Below, one piece after another: positions 56,595 through 64,000 of a stretch of 64,000 nucleotides of DNA. This DNA is from Draconibacterium orientale. Its GTDB lineage: Bacteria; Bacteroidota; Bacteroidia; Bacteroidales; Prolixibacteraceae. The notes under the pieces are model-generated. The model made no database searches. It had not been told where the DNA came from and saw nothing but the letters and a program-made list of their open reading frames with translations. Location: positions 2,861,501-2,925,500 of the forward strand of contig NZ_CP007451.1 of NCBI RefSeq assembly GCF_000626635.1, in the 5' to 3' direction. The translations under genes and the position numbers were made by a program. Every line of letters begins with the position of its first letter. The stretch's first letter is position 1.

Positions 56595-56945
56595 AGTGCA
56601 TGTATTGGTTTTTAATTTTTCAATTATTGTTTTTGTTTTCAATCTTTCAATTAGTAATGCTTGTGAGATTAAAATTACATTTCCTCAATAAAATCTACAA
56701 TATGTACCGATGAAAAATAATAAAATGCGGGGTGTCTTAAAATTTTGGGGGTGTTGTGGCAAAAAAGATGTAAATATCGGGTAGGGGTATTCATTTATTG
56801 TGATCGATAATTGATAAAAATGCATAAATTTTGAGGGGGTGTCGTTGTTTTTTGGGTGCATGACAAAAATCTATTTTCAATGTAAATTTTGTATTAATTT
56901 ATTACAAAATGTTAGCAAAATGGATTTATTAGTTTCATTTGCTTC

Positions 56946-56953
56946 TATTTTTG
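56946..56953 (+). promoter_or_regulatory. Putative -7 promoter element of the GSII gene
   Basis: TATTTTTG, 48 bp before the start codon. Upstream lie several GGGG-TGT strings (56728, 56746, 56833 areas). Confidence 0.45.
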
Positions 56954-57001
56954 TGATCGACAGTTAGAAAAAATCTATATTTATATAAAATTTATTACAT
57001 C

Positions 57002-58015
57002 ATGAAATCAAAATTGGAATACATTTGGTTGGACGGTAGTGTACCAACTCAGCAGCTTAGAGCTAAAACGCGTGTAGCAGATAATTTTAGCGGTAAATTG
57101 GAAGATTGTCCAATATGGTCTTTCGATGGATCTTCAACTAACCAGGCCGGTGGTGGCGCTTCTGACCTTCTATTGAAGCCTGTTTTTATTTGTCCCGACC
57201 CGGACCGCAAAAATGCTTACCTTGTTTTAACTGAAGTTCTGAATCCTGATGGAAGTGCTCATGAAACTAATGGCCGTGCTCATATCGAAGAAGAAGATGA
57301 AGATTTCTGGTTCGGTTTCGAGCAGGAATATTTTCTGTACGATCCGCAAACTCGTTTACCTTTAGGTTTCCCCGCAGGAGGTTTCCCCCTTCCACAAGGA
57401 CCTTATTACTGTGGTGTAGGTGGTTCTAAAGCATTCGGTCGTGCAATTGTTGAAGAGCATTTTGATCTTTGTTTGGAAGCAGGTTTGAATGTTGAAGGTA
57501 TCAACGCCGAGGTAGCTGCCGGACAGTGGGAATTCCAGATTTTTGCCAAAGGGGCACACAGTGCGGGCGACCAAATTTGGATGGCTCGTTTCCTTTTGGA
57601 GCGTACAGCTGAAAAATATGGTGTAGATGTGGAGTGGCATCCAAAACCACTTGGAAAAGACCTTGACTGGAACGGTTCGGGTATGCACGCTAACTTCTCG
57701 AACGGATTAATGAGAACTTGTGGCGACGAAAAAGTATTTACTGCCATTTGCGAAGAGTTCGGTAAAAACATTAAAGAGCATATCGATGTTTACGGAGCCT
57801 ACAACGACCAGCGCTTAACTGGTTTGCACGAAACGCAGTCAATTACTGAGTTTAGCTATGGTGTTTCAGACCGTGGCGCTTCTATCCGTATTCCTGTTGG
57901 AACTGTTGAAGATGGCTGGAAAGGTCGTTTGGAAGACCGTCGTCCTGCATCAAACGGCGACCCTTATAAAATTGGAGCACGAATTATTAAAACTGTTCAT
58001 GCTGCAAAAATTTAA
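57002..58015 (+). CDS. Glutamine synthetase, type II (eukaryotic-like)
   Basis: ATP-dependent ligation of ammonia to glutamate. 337 aa, GSII length, unlike the about 450-470 aa GSI. MKSKLEYIWLDGS, DCPIWSFDGSSTNQAGGGASDL, FGFEQEYFLYD, GPYYCGVGGSKAFGR, AEVAAGQWEFQIF and MHANFS / ITEFSYGVSDRGASIRIP are typical active-site segments. Adenylylation (GSI-type Tyr loop) is absent. One of three GS superfamily genes in 7 kb. Own terminator at 58040. Confidence 0.93.
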   Translation: MKSKLEYIWLDGSVPTQQLRAKTRVADNFSGKLEDCPIWSFDGSSTNQAGGGASDLLLKPVFICPDPDRKNAYLVLTEVLNPDGSAHETNGRAHIEEEDEDFWFGFEQEYFLYDPQTRLPLGFPAGGFPLPQGPYYCGVGGSKAFGRAIVEEHFDLCLEAGLNVEGINAEVAAGQWEFQIFAKGAHSAGDQIWMARFLLERTAEKYGVDVEWHPKPLGKDLDWNGSGMHANFSNGLMRTCGDEKVFTAICEEFGKNIKEHIDVYGAYNDQRLTGLHETQSITEFSYGVSDRGASIRIPVGTVEDGWKGRLEDRRPASNGDPYKIGARIIKTVHAAKI

Positions 58016-58039
58016 GACATAATTTGCAAAGTTAAAAAG

Positions 58040-58071
58040 AAACTGTCCTTATTGTGGGGCAGTTTTTTTTT
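58040..58071 (+). terminator. Intrinsic terminator of the GSII gene
   Basis: aaactgtcc (58040-58048) pairs with ggggcagttt region (58057-58065) and nine T's follow. Confidence 0.8.
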
Positions 58072-58116
58072 GATCAAATTTGTCGTCGCAAATAGTAATG
58101 CCTAATAGTAAAAGCC

Positions 58117-59241
58117 ATGTTGAGGAAACAAATTGAGATAAAACGTGAGTTATTTGATGAGACTTCGCATTCGCCGTCGTTGGTTGATATTGTTGGAGAA
58201 GAACAGCTGGCTGATGTGGTGGATTTTTGTTTCATTGAAAATCCTTATTTCCCCGGAGAGGCTTTGCTGCAAAAACTTCAGGATAAATTGCCCGAGGTAA
58301 TAAAAGCCTATCCGTCGAGTAATCCGAAATTGGCGCAACAGGATTTGGCTGCCGTAGTGCACGTGAATCCCGAATACCTTGTTTTGGGGAACGGAGCCAC
58401 CGAGCTGATTACGATTATTCAAAACAATTTTGTTGAAGATATGGGCATTCCTGTTCCTACTTTTAGCGAATACATCGAGAAGGTTCAGAATCAGCAAAAG
58501 GTAAGGCTGTTTCAGTTGCCGGCCGACAAACAATATCAGCTCGATTTGGAAGAATATGCCGATTGGCTGGTTGACGAAGAAATTTCATCGGCACTAATTA
58601 TTAATCCCGGAAATCCTACGGGGCAGTTGCTTTCGGTTGAAAATATAACCGGTTTTTTAAACCGCATGAAGCATTTAAAACTGGTGTTGCTTGATGAGTC
58701 GTTTATTGATTTTGCCGGCGAAGAAATACCGACGCTTATGCCAAAAGTTGAGCAATTTCAGAACCTGGTAATTGTACGCAGCATGAGTAAACATTGTGGT
58801 GTGCCGGGCTTGCGTTTGGGTTACTGTTGCACCGCCAACGAATATTACCTGAGACAAATTAGAAATGCATTGCCCGTTTGGAATATAAATACACTGGCCG
58901 AGTATTTTTTAACGCAGCTAAAAGATACTGATGCTGAGTACCACCAGGCCCGCAAACATGTTATTTCCGATGTGCGGGAGCTGCATAAGGCACTAGCTGA
59001 AATTAATGGCTATGAAGTTTACCCCACCAATAGCAATTTTATTCTGCTGAAAATAAATTTTGCCATGAGCGCCTACGATTTGCAAATGAAATTACTGCAG
59101 GATTTTGGCGTGTACGTGCGCGATTGTTCCAACAAAACAGGGCTTGATGATAAGCACATCCGAATCGCTTCAAAAGGACGGGAAAAGGATCAATTGCTGA
59201 TTCATGCATTGAAAACGGTGGCAGTAGAATTGTCAAGGTAA
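58117..59241 (+). CDS. Class I/II PLP aminotransferase, HisC/CobD-like
   Basis: 374 aa, fold-type I PLP enzyme. IINPGNPTGQ (PLP pyridine pocket), VLLDESFIDFAGEE, and SMSKHCGVPGLRLGY (Schiff-base Lys in SxSKxxxxPGxRxG). Overall shape resembles histidinol-phosphate aminotransferase or L-threonine-phosphate decarboxylase, but no his or cobalamin genes are nearby, so the substrate is open. Begins 101 bp after the GSII stop, behind its terminator. Confidence 0.8.
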   Translation: MLRKQIEIKRELFDETSHSPSLVDIVGEEQLADVVDFCFIENPYFPGEALLQKLQDKLPEVIKAYPSSNPKLAQQDLAAVVHVNPEYLVLGNGATELITIIQNNFVEDMGIPVPTFSEYIEKVQNQQKVRLFQLPADKQYQLDLEEYADWLVDEEISSALIINPGNPTGQLLSVENITGFLNRMKHLKLVLLDESFIDFAGEEIPTLMPKVEQFQNLVIVRSMSKHCGVPGLRLGYCCTANEYYLRQIRNALPVWNINTLAEYFLTQLKDTDAEYHQARKHVISDVRELHKALAEINGYEVYPTNSNFILLKINFAMSAYDLQMKLLQDFGVYVRDCSNKTGLDDKHIRIASKGREKDQLLIHALKTVAVELSR

Positions 59242-59304
59242 AAGGCAAAAGGTAAAAGTTGAGAATAGCTCTGCTGCTCGAATTGAAAATCGGCCAAAGC
59301 CAAA

Positions 59305-59324
59305 TCCCGATCGCAGCATCGGGA
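59305..59324. repeat. TCCCGAT palindrome, copy 5
   Basis: tcccgat-cgcagc-atcggga: same 7-bp stem and 6-nt loop size as the copies at 43901-44220 but another loop sequence. Confidence 0.75.
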
Positions 59325-59420
59325 GCAAAAGTGATAAAAGAGCTATGGGTTTTTGCATGCCAGCATTGAGTATCGAGTCTCAGTTTACAGTCTCAAGAAT
59401 CCAGCATCCAGTAACTCAGG

Positions 59421-59463
59421 GATGTCATCTTTATGTCCGCTAAAAATAAAGATGACATCCTTT
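59421..59463. terminator. 14-bp hairpin between convergent genes
   Basis: gatgtcatctttat (59421-59434) pairs perfectly with ataaagatgacatc (59446-59459); cctttct follows. The right arm aaagatgacatcctt also occurs in a hairpin after the DUF1015 gene (39416-39430), so this is a shared element. Confidence 0.6.
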
Positions 59464-59473
59464 CTCCACGCAG

Positions 59474-59536
59474 TATCCAGTATCCAGTATCCAGTATCCA
59501 GCATCCAGTATCCAGCATCCAGTATCCAGCATCCAA
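59474..59536 (+). repeat. Heptamer tandem array (YATCCAG)9
   Basis: Nine consecutive units of TATCCAG or CATCCAG, the last degenerate. The array ends 8 bp from the stop of the HAD gene (59544). Further degenerate units (agaatccagcatccag) lie at 59395-59411. Confidence 0.9.
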
Positions 59537-59543
59537 ACGTTCA

Positions 59544-60401
59544 TTAGGGCTCAATAACTGCCGAGTCGCAAACGTAAGTTGGAATAATTCCCGAGCCAAT
59601 TATTTTAATTTTTGCGTTATCGGGCAGGGTATTTCCCGAGAGTACGAGTACGGTGTCGAGTCCGAATTTGTTTCCGCCAATAATATCGGTAAAAAGCGTG
59701 TCGCCAACCATTAAAATCTCGTTTCTTTGAATGTTGGGTACATCCTGCATAGCACGTTCGTAAGCCAGTAAAAACATTTGGGCATCGGGTTTCCCGAAAC
59801 GTATAAATTTCTTTCCTAAAATTTGTTCAACCAGATCGGCCAGTCCGCCAATGGCCACCGAAATATCGTTTTTATTTACCGGGTAGTTAATATCGGTATT
59901 GGCTACAATAACGGTCATGTTTTTGTGGCGCAGCAGGTTAATGGTTTTGTCGATATCCTTGTTCCAGTCGAATCCTTCGTCGTCGAGAAAAGCAAACGAT
60001 TTAATATGGTCGAGATTATTGAGATCTACTTCGCTGATGGGTACTGTTTTTTGCCCTGCTGTTTCCAGGTAATGAGCCGAATCTTTAGTTCCAAGGTAAG
60101 CCACTGCTTTGCCATTCTCCAGTTTTGTTTTAAAAAACTCCATGGCCAGCATTCCCGACGATAAAATTTTATCGGTGGTAATGGTAGTCAGGCCTCTTTT
60201 CTGATACCAGTTCGATAGTTCTTCCGGACTTCTTGATGAGTCGTTTGTTAATACGTAGTACGGAATGCCCTTCGATTCCAGATAATTAAACGTATTTCCT
60301 ACTCCCTCAATCAGTCCCGAATGATTTTTTAATACACCAAAGGCATCAAAAAATACGGCCCGGTAGTTTTTTACTACACTTCTAAAACTTTTTGTTCTCA
60401 T
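59544..60401 (-). CDS. HAD-IIA (NagD/TIGR01459-like) sugar- or nucleotide-phosphatase
   Basis: 285-aa HAD phosphatase with the C2B cap of the NagD group. First motif VFFDAFGVL has the nucleophile Asp (DxFGV), YVLTNDSSRS is motif 2, GKPDAQMF motif 3 and MVGDTLFTDIIGG motif 4. Cytosolic. Starts 12 bp after the kinase-like gene, making a three-gene operon GS-like / kinase / phosphatase. The 3' end abuts the heptamer array. Substrate unknown. Confidence 0.85.
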   Translation of the reverse strand: MRTKSFRSVVKNYRAVFFDAFGVLKNHSGLIEGVGNTFNYLESKGIPYYVLTNDSSRSPEELSNWYQKRGLTTITTDKILSSGMLAMEFFKTKLENGKAVAYLGTKDSAHYLETAGQKTVPISEVDLNNLDHIKSFAFLDDEGFDWNKDIDKTINLLRHKNMTVIVANTDINYPVNKNDISVAIGGLADLVEQILGKKFIRFGKPDAQMFLLAYERAMQDVPNIQRNEILMVGDTLFTDIIGGNKFGLDTVLVLSGNTLPDNAKIKIIGSGIIPTYVCDSAVIEP

Positions 60402-60413
60402 AATCGTACAGCA

Positions 60414-61460
60414 TCAGAGTTTTAATGTTTTCAAAATCTTCTCTACCCGGTAATTGGCTTCCATGGCAGGGAAATAAGTTTCGTAAGCTTCCTTAATCAG
60501 TTTCGTTGAATAGTATTTTCTGAAAAAGTATGGCCCGTCTTTAATAACATAGTTTAAAATAAAAAAGCGGTAAACTTCTTTAATTAAATGCACTTCGGGT
60601 GGTGTGAGCGGAAAAATTTTGTGGTATTCTTTCAAAAACAGCATAAAGCGATCTTCCATTAAGGTGTCAACCTTGTAACTAAAAACTGTGCGGTCGCCAA
60701 CATCGGAAACCACGCGGCTAAAAAAGTAAAAGTCCATTACGCGCGACGACATTCGAAACCAGTCGTAATCCCAGCGCGAGTAAAACCTGCCGTCGCCGGT
60801 TATTGAAAAATTGCCAATGTTCCAGTCAACCAAAACAGGAATGGTTTCAATTTCGGTGTTGTAATTCACCCGGTCGGCATTCTCCAAAAAATGATCAGCA
60901 TGGCGCAAAATCAAATCCTTGTGCGACTCTTGCATTTGTATTTCGCTTTTGTGAATCGAGCGTTTTAGTTTCTGAATATCAGTAATTACATTTTTCGATG
61001 AATGCGGCAACTGGTTCGAAACGTTGGTGCACGCTTTATGAAAACGTGCCAGCTCGCGGCCCAGTTTTTTTATGTGTTTTTCATCCAGACGGCGGGGCAG
61101 TTTGTGGCGAATTTGAATAGGATTGTAAAACACCACCCAGGCACTTCGCTCGCGTTCGTGGTAGCGGTAAATGTACAGCTCGTTGCGTTTAACCAGCGAT
61201 TGCGCCAAAAACTGTTGATAAGGGTATTCGAGGTTGTTGGCCAGGTTGTTTATAATAATGTGGTCTTCCCTGAAGTCTTCAAAATTGCCGTATTCCGAGA
61301 TTTTTGCAAAAACAGGTTCGCGTTGGTAAAACGATATCTTGTACACATGGTTGGTGGAAACCTTGGCGCTTACATCAAAAACACCTTTTATTTCGTGTCG
61401 TTCGCCATCAAATTCTTTCCAGGCAAGTTTTATTATCTCTCCATAATCCAGTTTCTGCAT
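60414..61460 (-). CDS. APH/ChoK-fold phosphotransferase
   Basis: 348 aa from ATG 61460 (an in-frame TTG at 61481 adds seven lysine-rich residues). Aminoglycoside-phosphotransferase/choline-kinase fold: N-lobe with VYKISFYQREPVFAKISEY (ATP-binding Lys), catalytic loop VLVDWNIGNF (D-W-N-x-x-N instead of H-G-D-x-x-x-x-N), and the metal Asp in RWDYDWFRMSS. Likely a small-molecule kinase. Between the GS-like and HAD genes, 57 and 12 bp apart. Substrate unknown. Confidence 0.75.
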   Translation of the reverse strand: MQKLDYGEIIKLAWKEFDGERHEIKGVFDVSAKVSTNHVYKISFYQREPVFAKISEYGNFEDFREDHIIINNLANNLEYPYQQFLAQSLVKRNELYIYRYHERERSAWVVFYNPIQIRHKLPRRLDEKHIKKLGRELARFHKACTNVSNQLPHSSKNVITDIQKLKRSIHKSEIQMQESHKDLILRHADHFLENADRVNYNTEIETIPVLVDWNIGNFSITGDGRFYSRWDYDWFRMSSRVMDFYFFSRVVSDVGDRTVFSYKVDTLMEDRFMLFLKEYHKIFPLTPPEVHLIKEVYRFFILNYVIKDGPYFFRKYYSTKLIKEAYETYFPAMEANYRVEKILKTLKL

Positions 61461-61517
61461 TTTCTTTTTTTGTTTTTTCAAAGTTAGTTGGTTTTGCCTT
61501 GCAGTCTTTGTGTTGTT

Positions 61518-62876
61518 TTAAATTATTTCGAAATACCTTTTCAGTTCCCACTGCTGATCGTTGTTGTCAATTTGTTGGCATTCCCATTCGCGGGTTAGGG
61601 TGAAATGTTTTACAAATGCTTTGCCGAACAATTCGTTGGCAATTTCCGATTCGGCCATTTTTTTTGTTGCTTTTTCCAGCGAATCGGGAAGCAAGCCATT
61701 GCCTGTTTCCAGGTAACCATTTCCCTTGGTGGGGGCAATTTTCAGTGGTAATTTGTTTTTTATGCCGTAGAGTCCGGCAGCCAGCGAAGCACCGAGTGCC
61801 AGGTAGGCGTTGGTATCTGATCCGGGAACGCGCAGTTCGATGCGGGTAGATTTTTCGCCTCCTGGAATAGCGCGAACAGCACAAGTACGGTTGTCGATTC
61901 CCCAGGTGAGTGTTCGGGGAGCCCAGTCGCCTCCACTCAGGCGTTTGTAGCTGTTTGGGTTAGGCGCAAATAATGGCAGTATTTCAGGAAGACATTTTAA
62001 CAACCCGGCAATGTAGTGTTGCATGTTTGCACTCATTCCGTCTGCCGAATTCGCATTGAAAAACAAATTCTGCTTTTTGTCCAAATCCCATAAACTCTGG
62101 TGAATGTGGCCTCCACAGCCCGGCAGATTTTTATTCCATTTGGCCATAAACGTAGCCATGAAATTGTGTTTGTAGGCAATTTCTTTTACCGCCGATTTAA
62201 ACAGCAGGGCCTTGTCGGCAGCAGCCAGAATGTCGTCGTAGATAACCGTAGCCTCCATAACTCCCGGGCCGGTTTCGGTGTGCATGCCTTCAATTGGTAT
62301 GTCAAACTGCTGAAGCATTTCAAACAAGTCGTTAAAATACGGCTGGTTCAGCGAGGTCCTTAAAATAGAATAACCAAACATTCCAGGCGTAATGGGGCGC
62401 AAATCTTTATAACCGGCTTCGGCAATTTCGCTGGGTGTTCCCAAAAAATTAAACCACTCAAATTCTTGCGAAAATATGGGTTTAAAGCCCATTTCTTCGC
62501 TTTGGGCCGCAATGCGTTTCAACAAACTGCGCGAGCAAACTGCCTCGGCATATTTGGGGTCGTTGCTAAAATCGCCTAATAAAAATGGCGTGTTGTCGTC
62601 CCACGGAATTTGGCGGTAAGTTTCGGGGGCAATACTGGCTTTGGCATCGGGGTAACCAGAGTGCCAGCCCGTGAGCTCACTGTTTTCGTAGCACTTGTCG
62701 GCACAGTCCCAGCCAAAAATTACATCGCAAAATCCCAGCCCGTTTTCCAGTGCATTCAAAAACTTGTTTTTATGAATGTATTTGCCCCGTAAAATTCCGT
62801 CGATATCGGCTACGGCAAACTTTATTTTTGTAAAATTTCGTTCTTTTATTTTGGTTAGTATTTCTTGCTTATCCAT
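61518..62876 (-). CDS. Glutamine synthetase-like (gamma-glutamylamide ligase / PuuA-type)
   Basis: 452 aa, GSI fold: beta-grasp N-terminus (KFAVADIDGILRGKYI), DVIFGWDCADKCYEN, SQEFEWFNFLG (Glu metal motif), MHTETGPGVMEATV, ATFMAKWNKNLPGCGGHIHQSLWD, NRTCAVRAIPGGEKSTRIELRVPGSDTNAYLALGA (cut here to NRTCAVRAIPGG and STRIELRVPGSD). The catalytic signature matches PuuA/GlnT-type ligases that join glutamate to amines more than ammonia-specific GS. First gene of an operon with the kinase and phosphatase. Divergent from GSIII. Confidence 0.8.
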   Translation of the reverse strand: MDKQEILTKIKERNFTKIKFAVADIDGILRGKYIHKNKFLNALENGLGFCDVIFGWDCADKCYENSELTGWHSGYPDAKASIAPETYRQIPWDDNTPFLLGDFSNDPKYAEAVCSRSLLKRIAAQSEEMGFKPIFSQEFEWFNFLGTPSEIAEAGYKDLRPITPGMFGYSILRTSLNQPYFNDLFEMLQQFDIPIEGMHTETGPGVMEATVIYDDILAAADKALLFKSAVKEIAYKHNFMATFMAKWNKNLPGCGGHIHQSLWDLDKKQNLFFNANSADGMSANMQHYIAGLLKCLPEILPLFAPNPNSYKRLSGGDWAPRTLTWGIDNRTCAVRAIPGGEKSTRIELRVPGSDTNAYLALGASLAAGLYGIKNKLPLKIAPTKGNGYLETGNGLLPDSLEKATKKMAESEIANELFGKAFVKHFTLTREWECQQIDNNDQQWELKRYFEII

Positions 62877-63321
62877 TACTAGCGTAATATTTGATTTAAC
62901 CTGTACTGATTACTAAAAATAAGTTAATTATCCACGAGTTGGCGAAATAATTCAATTTCGGTTGTTTGTCAGGCTTAACCTTAACATTTAAAATTATACA
63001 ATTATTTTAATCCAATGCGGATCATTCTGATTGTCAGTCGTCAATACTTCGTGTGAAAATTTTCATAAATATTTCAGGTCAAAATAAACGATGTTTGAGG
63101 AAATAACAAATATAGAGAATGTAACTTTCGTTTGTGAGGGTGGGAAAATGGTGTGTTATTTTGTTGAAAAGTAGAAAAAAATTGAAATGACCCCTCTGTT
63201 TGTCGGGTTGAAATAAAAATAATCTTAAAAAACGAAGTTTAGGTGTGATAAATGTCAGTGCTGAAGATGAAAAATATTATTTTTGAATATAGACAAAAAA
63301 CAGACTTAAATAAGATTAATC
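62877..63321. other. Divergent regulatory region between GS-like and GSIII genes
   Basis: 445 bp non-coding. It must hold both promoters. TATTTTTG at 63278-63285 is a candidate -7 element for GSIII. No palindrome comparable to the uxaB operator was found. Confidence 0.5.
63278..63285 (+). promoter_or_regulatory. Putative -7 promoter element of glnN
   Basis: TATTTTTG 37 bp before the GSIII start codon. Confidence 0.4.
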
Positions 63322-64000
63322 ATGGCACAATTTAGATTTAAGGCACTCGACGAAGTGCTTAACCGGAAACCGGTGGAAATCGAACGCGAAGAGAACCTGG
63401 TTTCGGATTACTATGGCATGATGGTTTTCGATCAGGCAAAAATGAAAAAGTATTTGTCGCGCGAAGCCTATAAAGCAGTAACCGATGCCGTTGAACGAGG
63501 AACTACGGTTGACCGGAAAATGGCCGACCAGGTAGCTCAGGGAATGAAAGCCTGGGCCATTGAAAACGGTGCAACCCACTACACGCACTGGTTTCATCCC
63601 TTAACAGATGGTACAGCCGAAAAACACGATGCCTTTATTGTGCATGGTGCCGACGGAGGCGTGATCGAATCATTCTCCGGCCAATTACTGGCGCAGCAGG
63701 AACCCGATGCTTCGTCGTTTCCGAGTGGTGGAATTCGCCAGACTTTTGAAGCGCGTGGCTACACGGCCTGGGATCCATCGTCGCCGGCGTTTATCAGTGA
63801 AACTACGCTTACCATTCCTACCATTTTTATTTCGTTTACCGGTGAGGCGCTCGATTATAAAACACCTTTGCTGCGTGCGCTAAATACAATCGACAAAGCG
63901 GCTACCAGCGTGTGCCAGTATTTCGATAAAAATGTTACCCGGGTTCAGGCGAACCTGGGCTGGGAACAGGAATACTTCCTGATTGATGAAGCTTTGTATA
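63322..64000 (+). CDS. glnN: Glutamine synthetase type III, N-terminal part (truncated by window end)
   Basis: ATG at 63322 ([19 protein letters not shown]) opens a frame running off the window; 226 codons are visible of the about 730 expected for GSIII. GSIII hallmarks: [57 protein letters not shown] (cut: [17 protein letters not shown]), and [12 protein letters not shown] (metal Glu). This form is the principal GS of many Bacteroidota. Divergent from the GS-like operon. Confidence 0.95.
   Translation, partial: MAQFRFKALDEVLNRKPVEIEREENLVSDYYGMMVFDQAKMKKYLSREAYKAVTDAVERGTTVDRKMADQVAQGMKAWAIENGATHYTHWFHPLTDGTAEKHDAFIVHGADGGVIESFSGQLLAQQEPDASSFPSGGIRQTFEARGYTAWDPSSPAFISETTLTIPTIFISFTGEALDYKTPLLRALNTIDKAATSVCQYFDKNVTRVQANLGWEQEYFLIDEALY

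Noticed and set aside
59474-59536. CRISPR-like array
   Set aside because: A 7-bp unit without spacers is a simple tandem repeat.
1-64000. tRNA, rRNA or prophage genes
   Set aside because: I looked for cloverleaf-like T-arm strings, rRNA cores and phage structural motifs and found none.

Overview
The window looks like a chromosomal segment of a Bacteroidota bacterium, most likely order Marinilabiliales (Prolixibacteraceae/Draconibacterium-like; genus uncertain). Reasons: moderate-to-low GC, near absence of Shine-Dalgarno sequences, TAnnTTTG-type -7 promoter boxes, and families typical of the phylum (short SerA ending in PKKAGAQ, DUF1015 next to serCA, pyrophosphatase HppA, GSIII glutamine synthetase, DUF6515-like exported protein). 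No rRNA, tRNA, CRISPR array or prophage was seen. The only mobile gene is one IS5-type transposase.

Layout. 1-435: palindromic and direct intergenic repeats. 435-6378: POT peptide transporter, PepD dipeptidase, a D-serine-dehydratase/alanine-racemase-fold enzyme and nicotinate phosphoribosyltransferase (frameshifted). 6379-7066: non-coding, with palindromes. 7067-13834 (minus): purA, fur-like, relA/spoT, gmhB-like, nudix, miaA, and a pRiA4b-ORF3-like gene. 14198-18398: mnmD, a threonylcarbamoyl-AMP synthase homologue, trkH-trkA. 18686-21788 (minus): ruvX, def, comEC (frameshifted). 21996-26196: a Tyr/His/Arg-rich exported protein, two unknowns, and a kinase/LuxR-regulator pair. 26276-27058: transposase. 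27493-30195: ppdK. 30509-30874: a duplicated 150-bp unit that looks like two tandem small-RNA genes. 31020-43544: clpB (sigma-54-like promoter), hpt, gcvT, serC-serA-DUF1015, a receiver/ATP-grasp fusion and a small lipoprotein-like gene. 43545-44521: repeat-rich non-coding DNA. 44522-49477: uxaB-uxaA under a LacI-like palindrome, and an exported FAD oxidoreductase. 49805-56594: hppA, a dihydroorotate-dehydrogenase-like gene, pmbA and a Tat-exported tldD. 57002-64000: three glutamine synthetase superfamily genes (GSII, a gamma-glutamylamide-ligase-like gene, GSIII cut by the window end) with an aminotransferase, a HAD phosphatase and an APH-like kinase.

How genes work together. serC, serA and gcvT belong to serine/glycine/one-carbon metabolism. 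ppdK and the PPi-driven pump HppA both handle pyrophosphate energy. trkH/trkA form one potassium importer. uxaB/uxaA convert tagaturonate via altronate to 2-keto-3-deoxygluconate. The minus-strand run from miaA to purA is colinear and mixes tRNA modification, stringent response and purine synthesis.

Most notable items: the tandem putative sRNA pair with helically phased TTAAC boxes (30507-30874); a dispersed TCCCGAT-N6-ATCGGGA palindrome family; two genes (pncB, comEC) each broken by one surplus base in a homopolymer; the receiver/ATP-grasp fusion; and a GS-like ligase/kinase/phosphatase cluster of unknown pathway.
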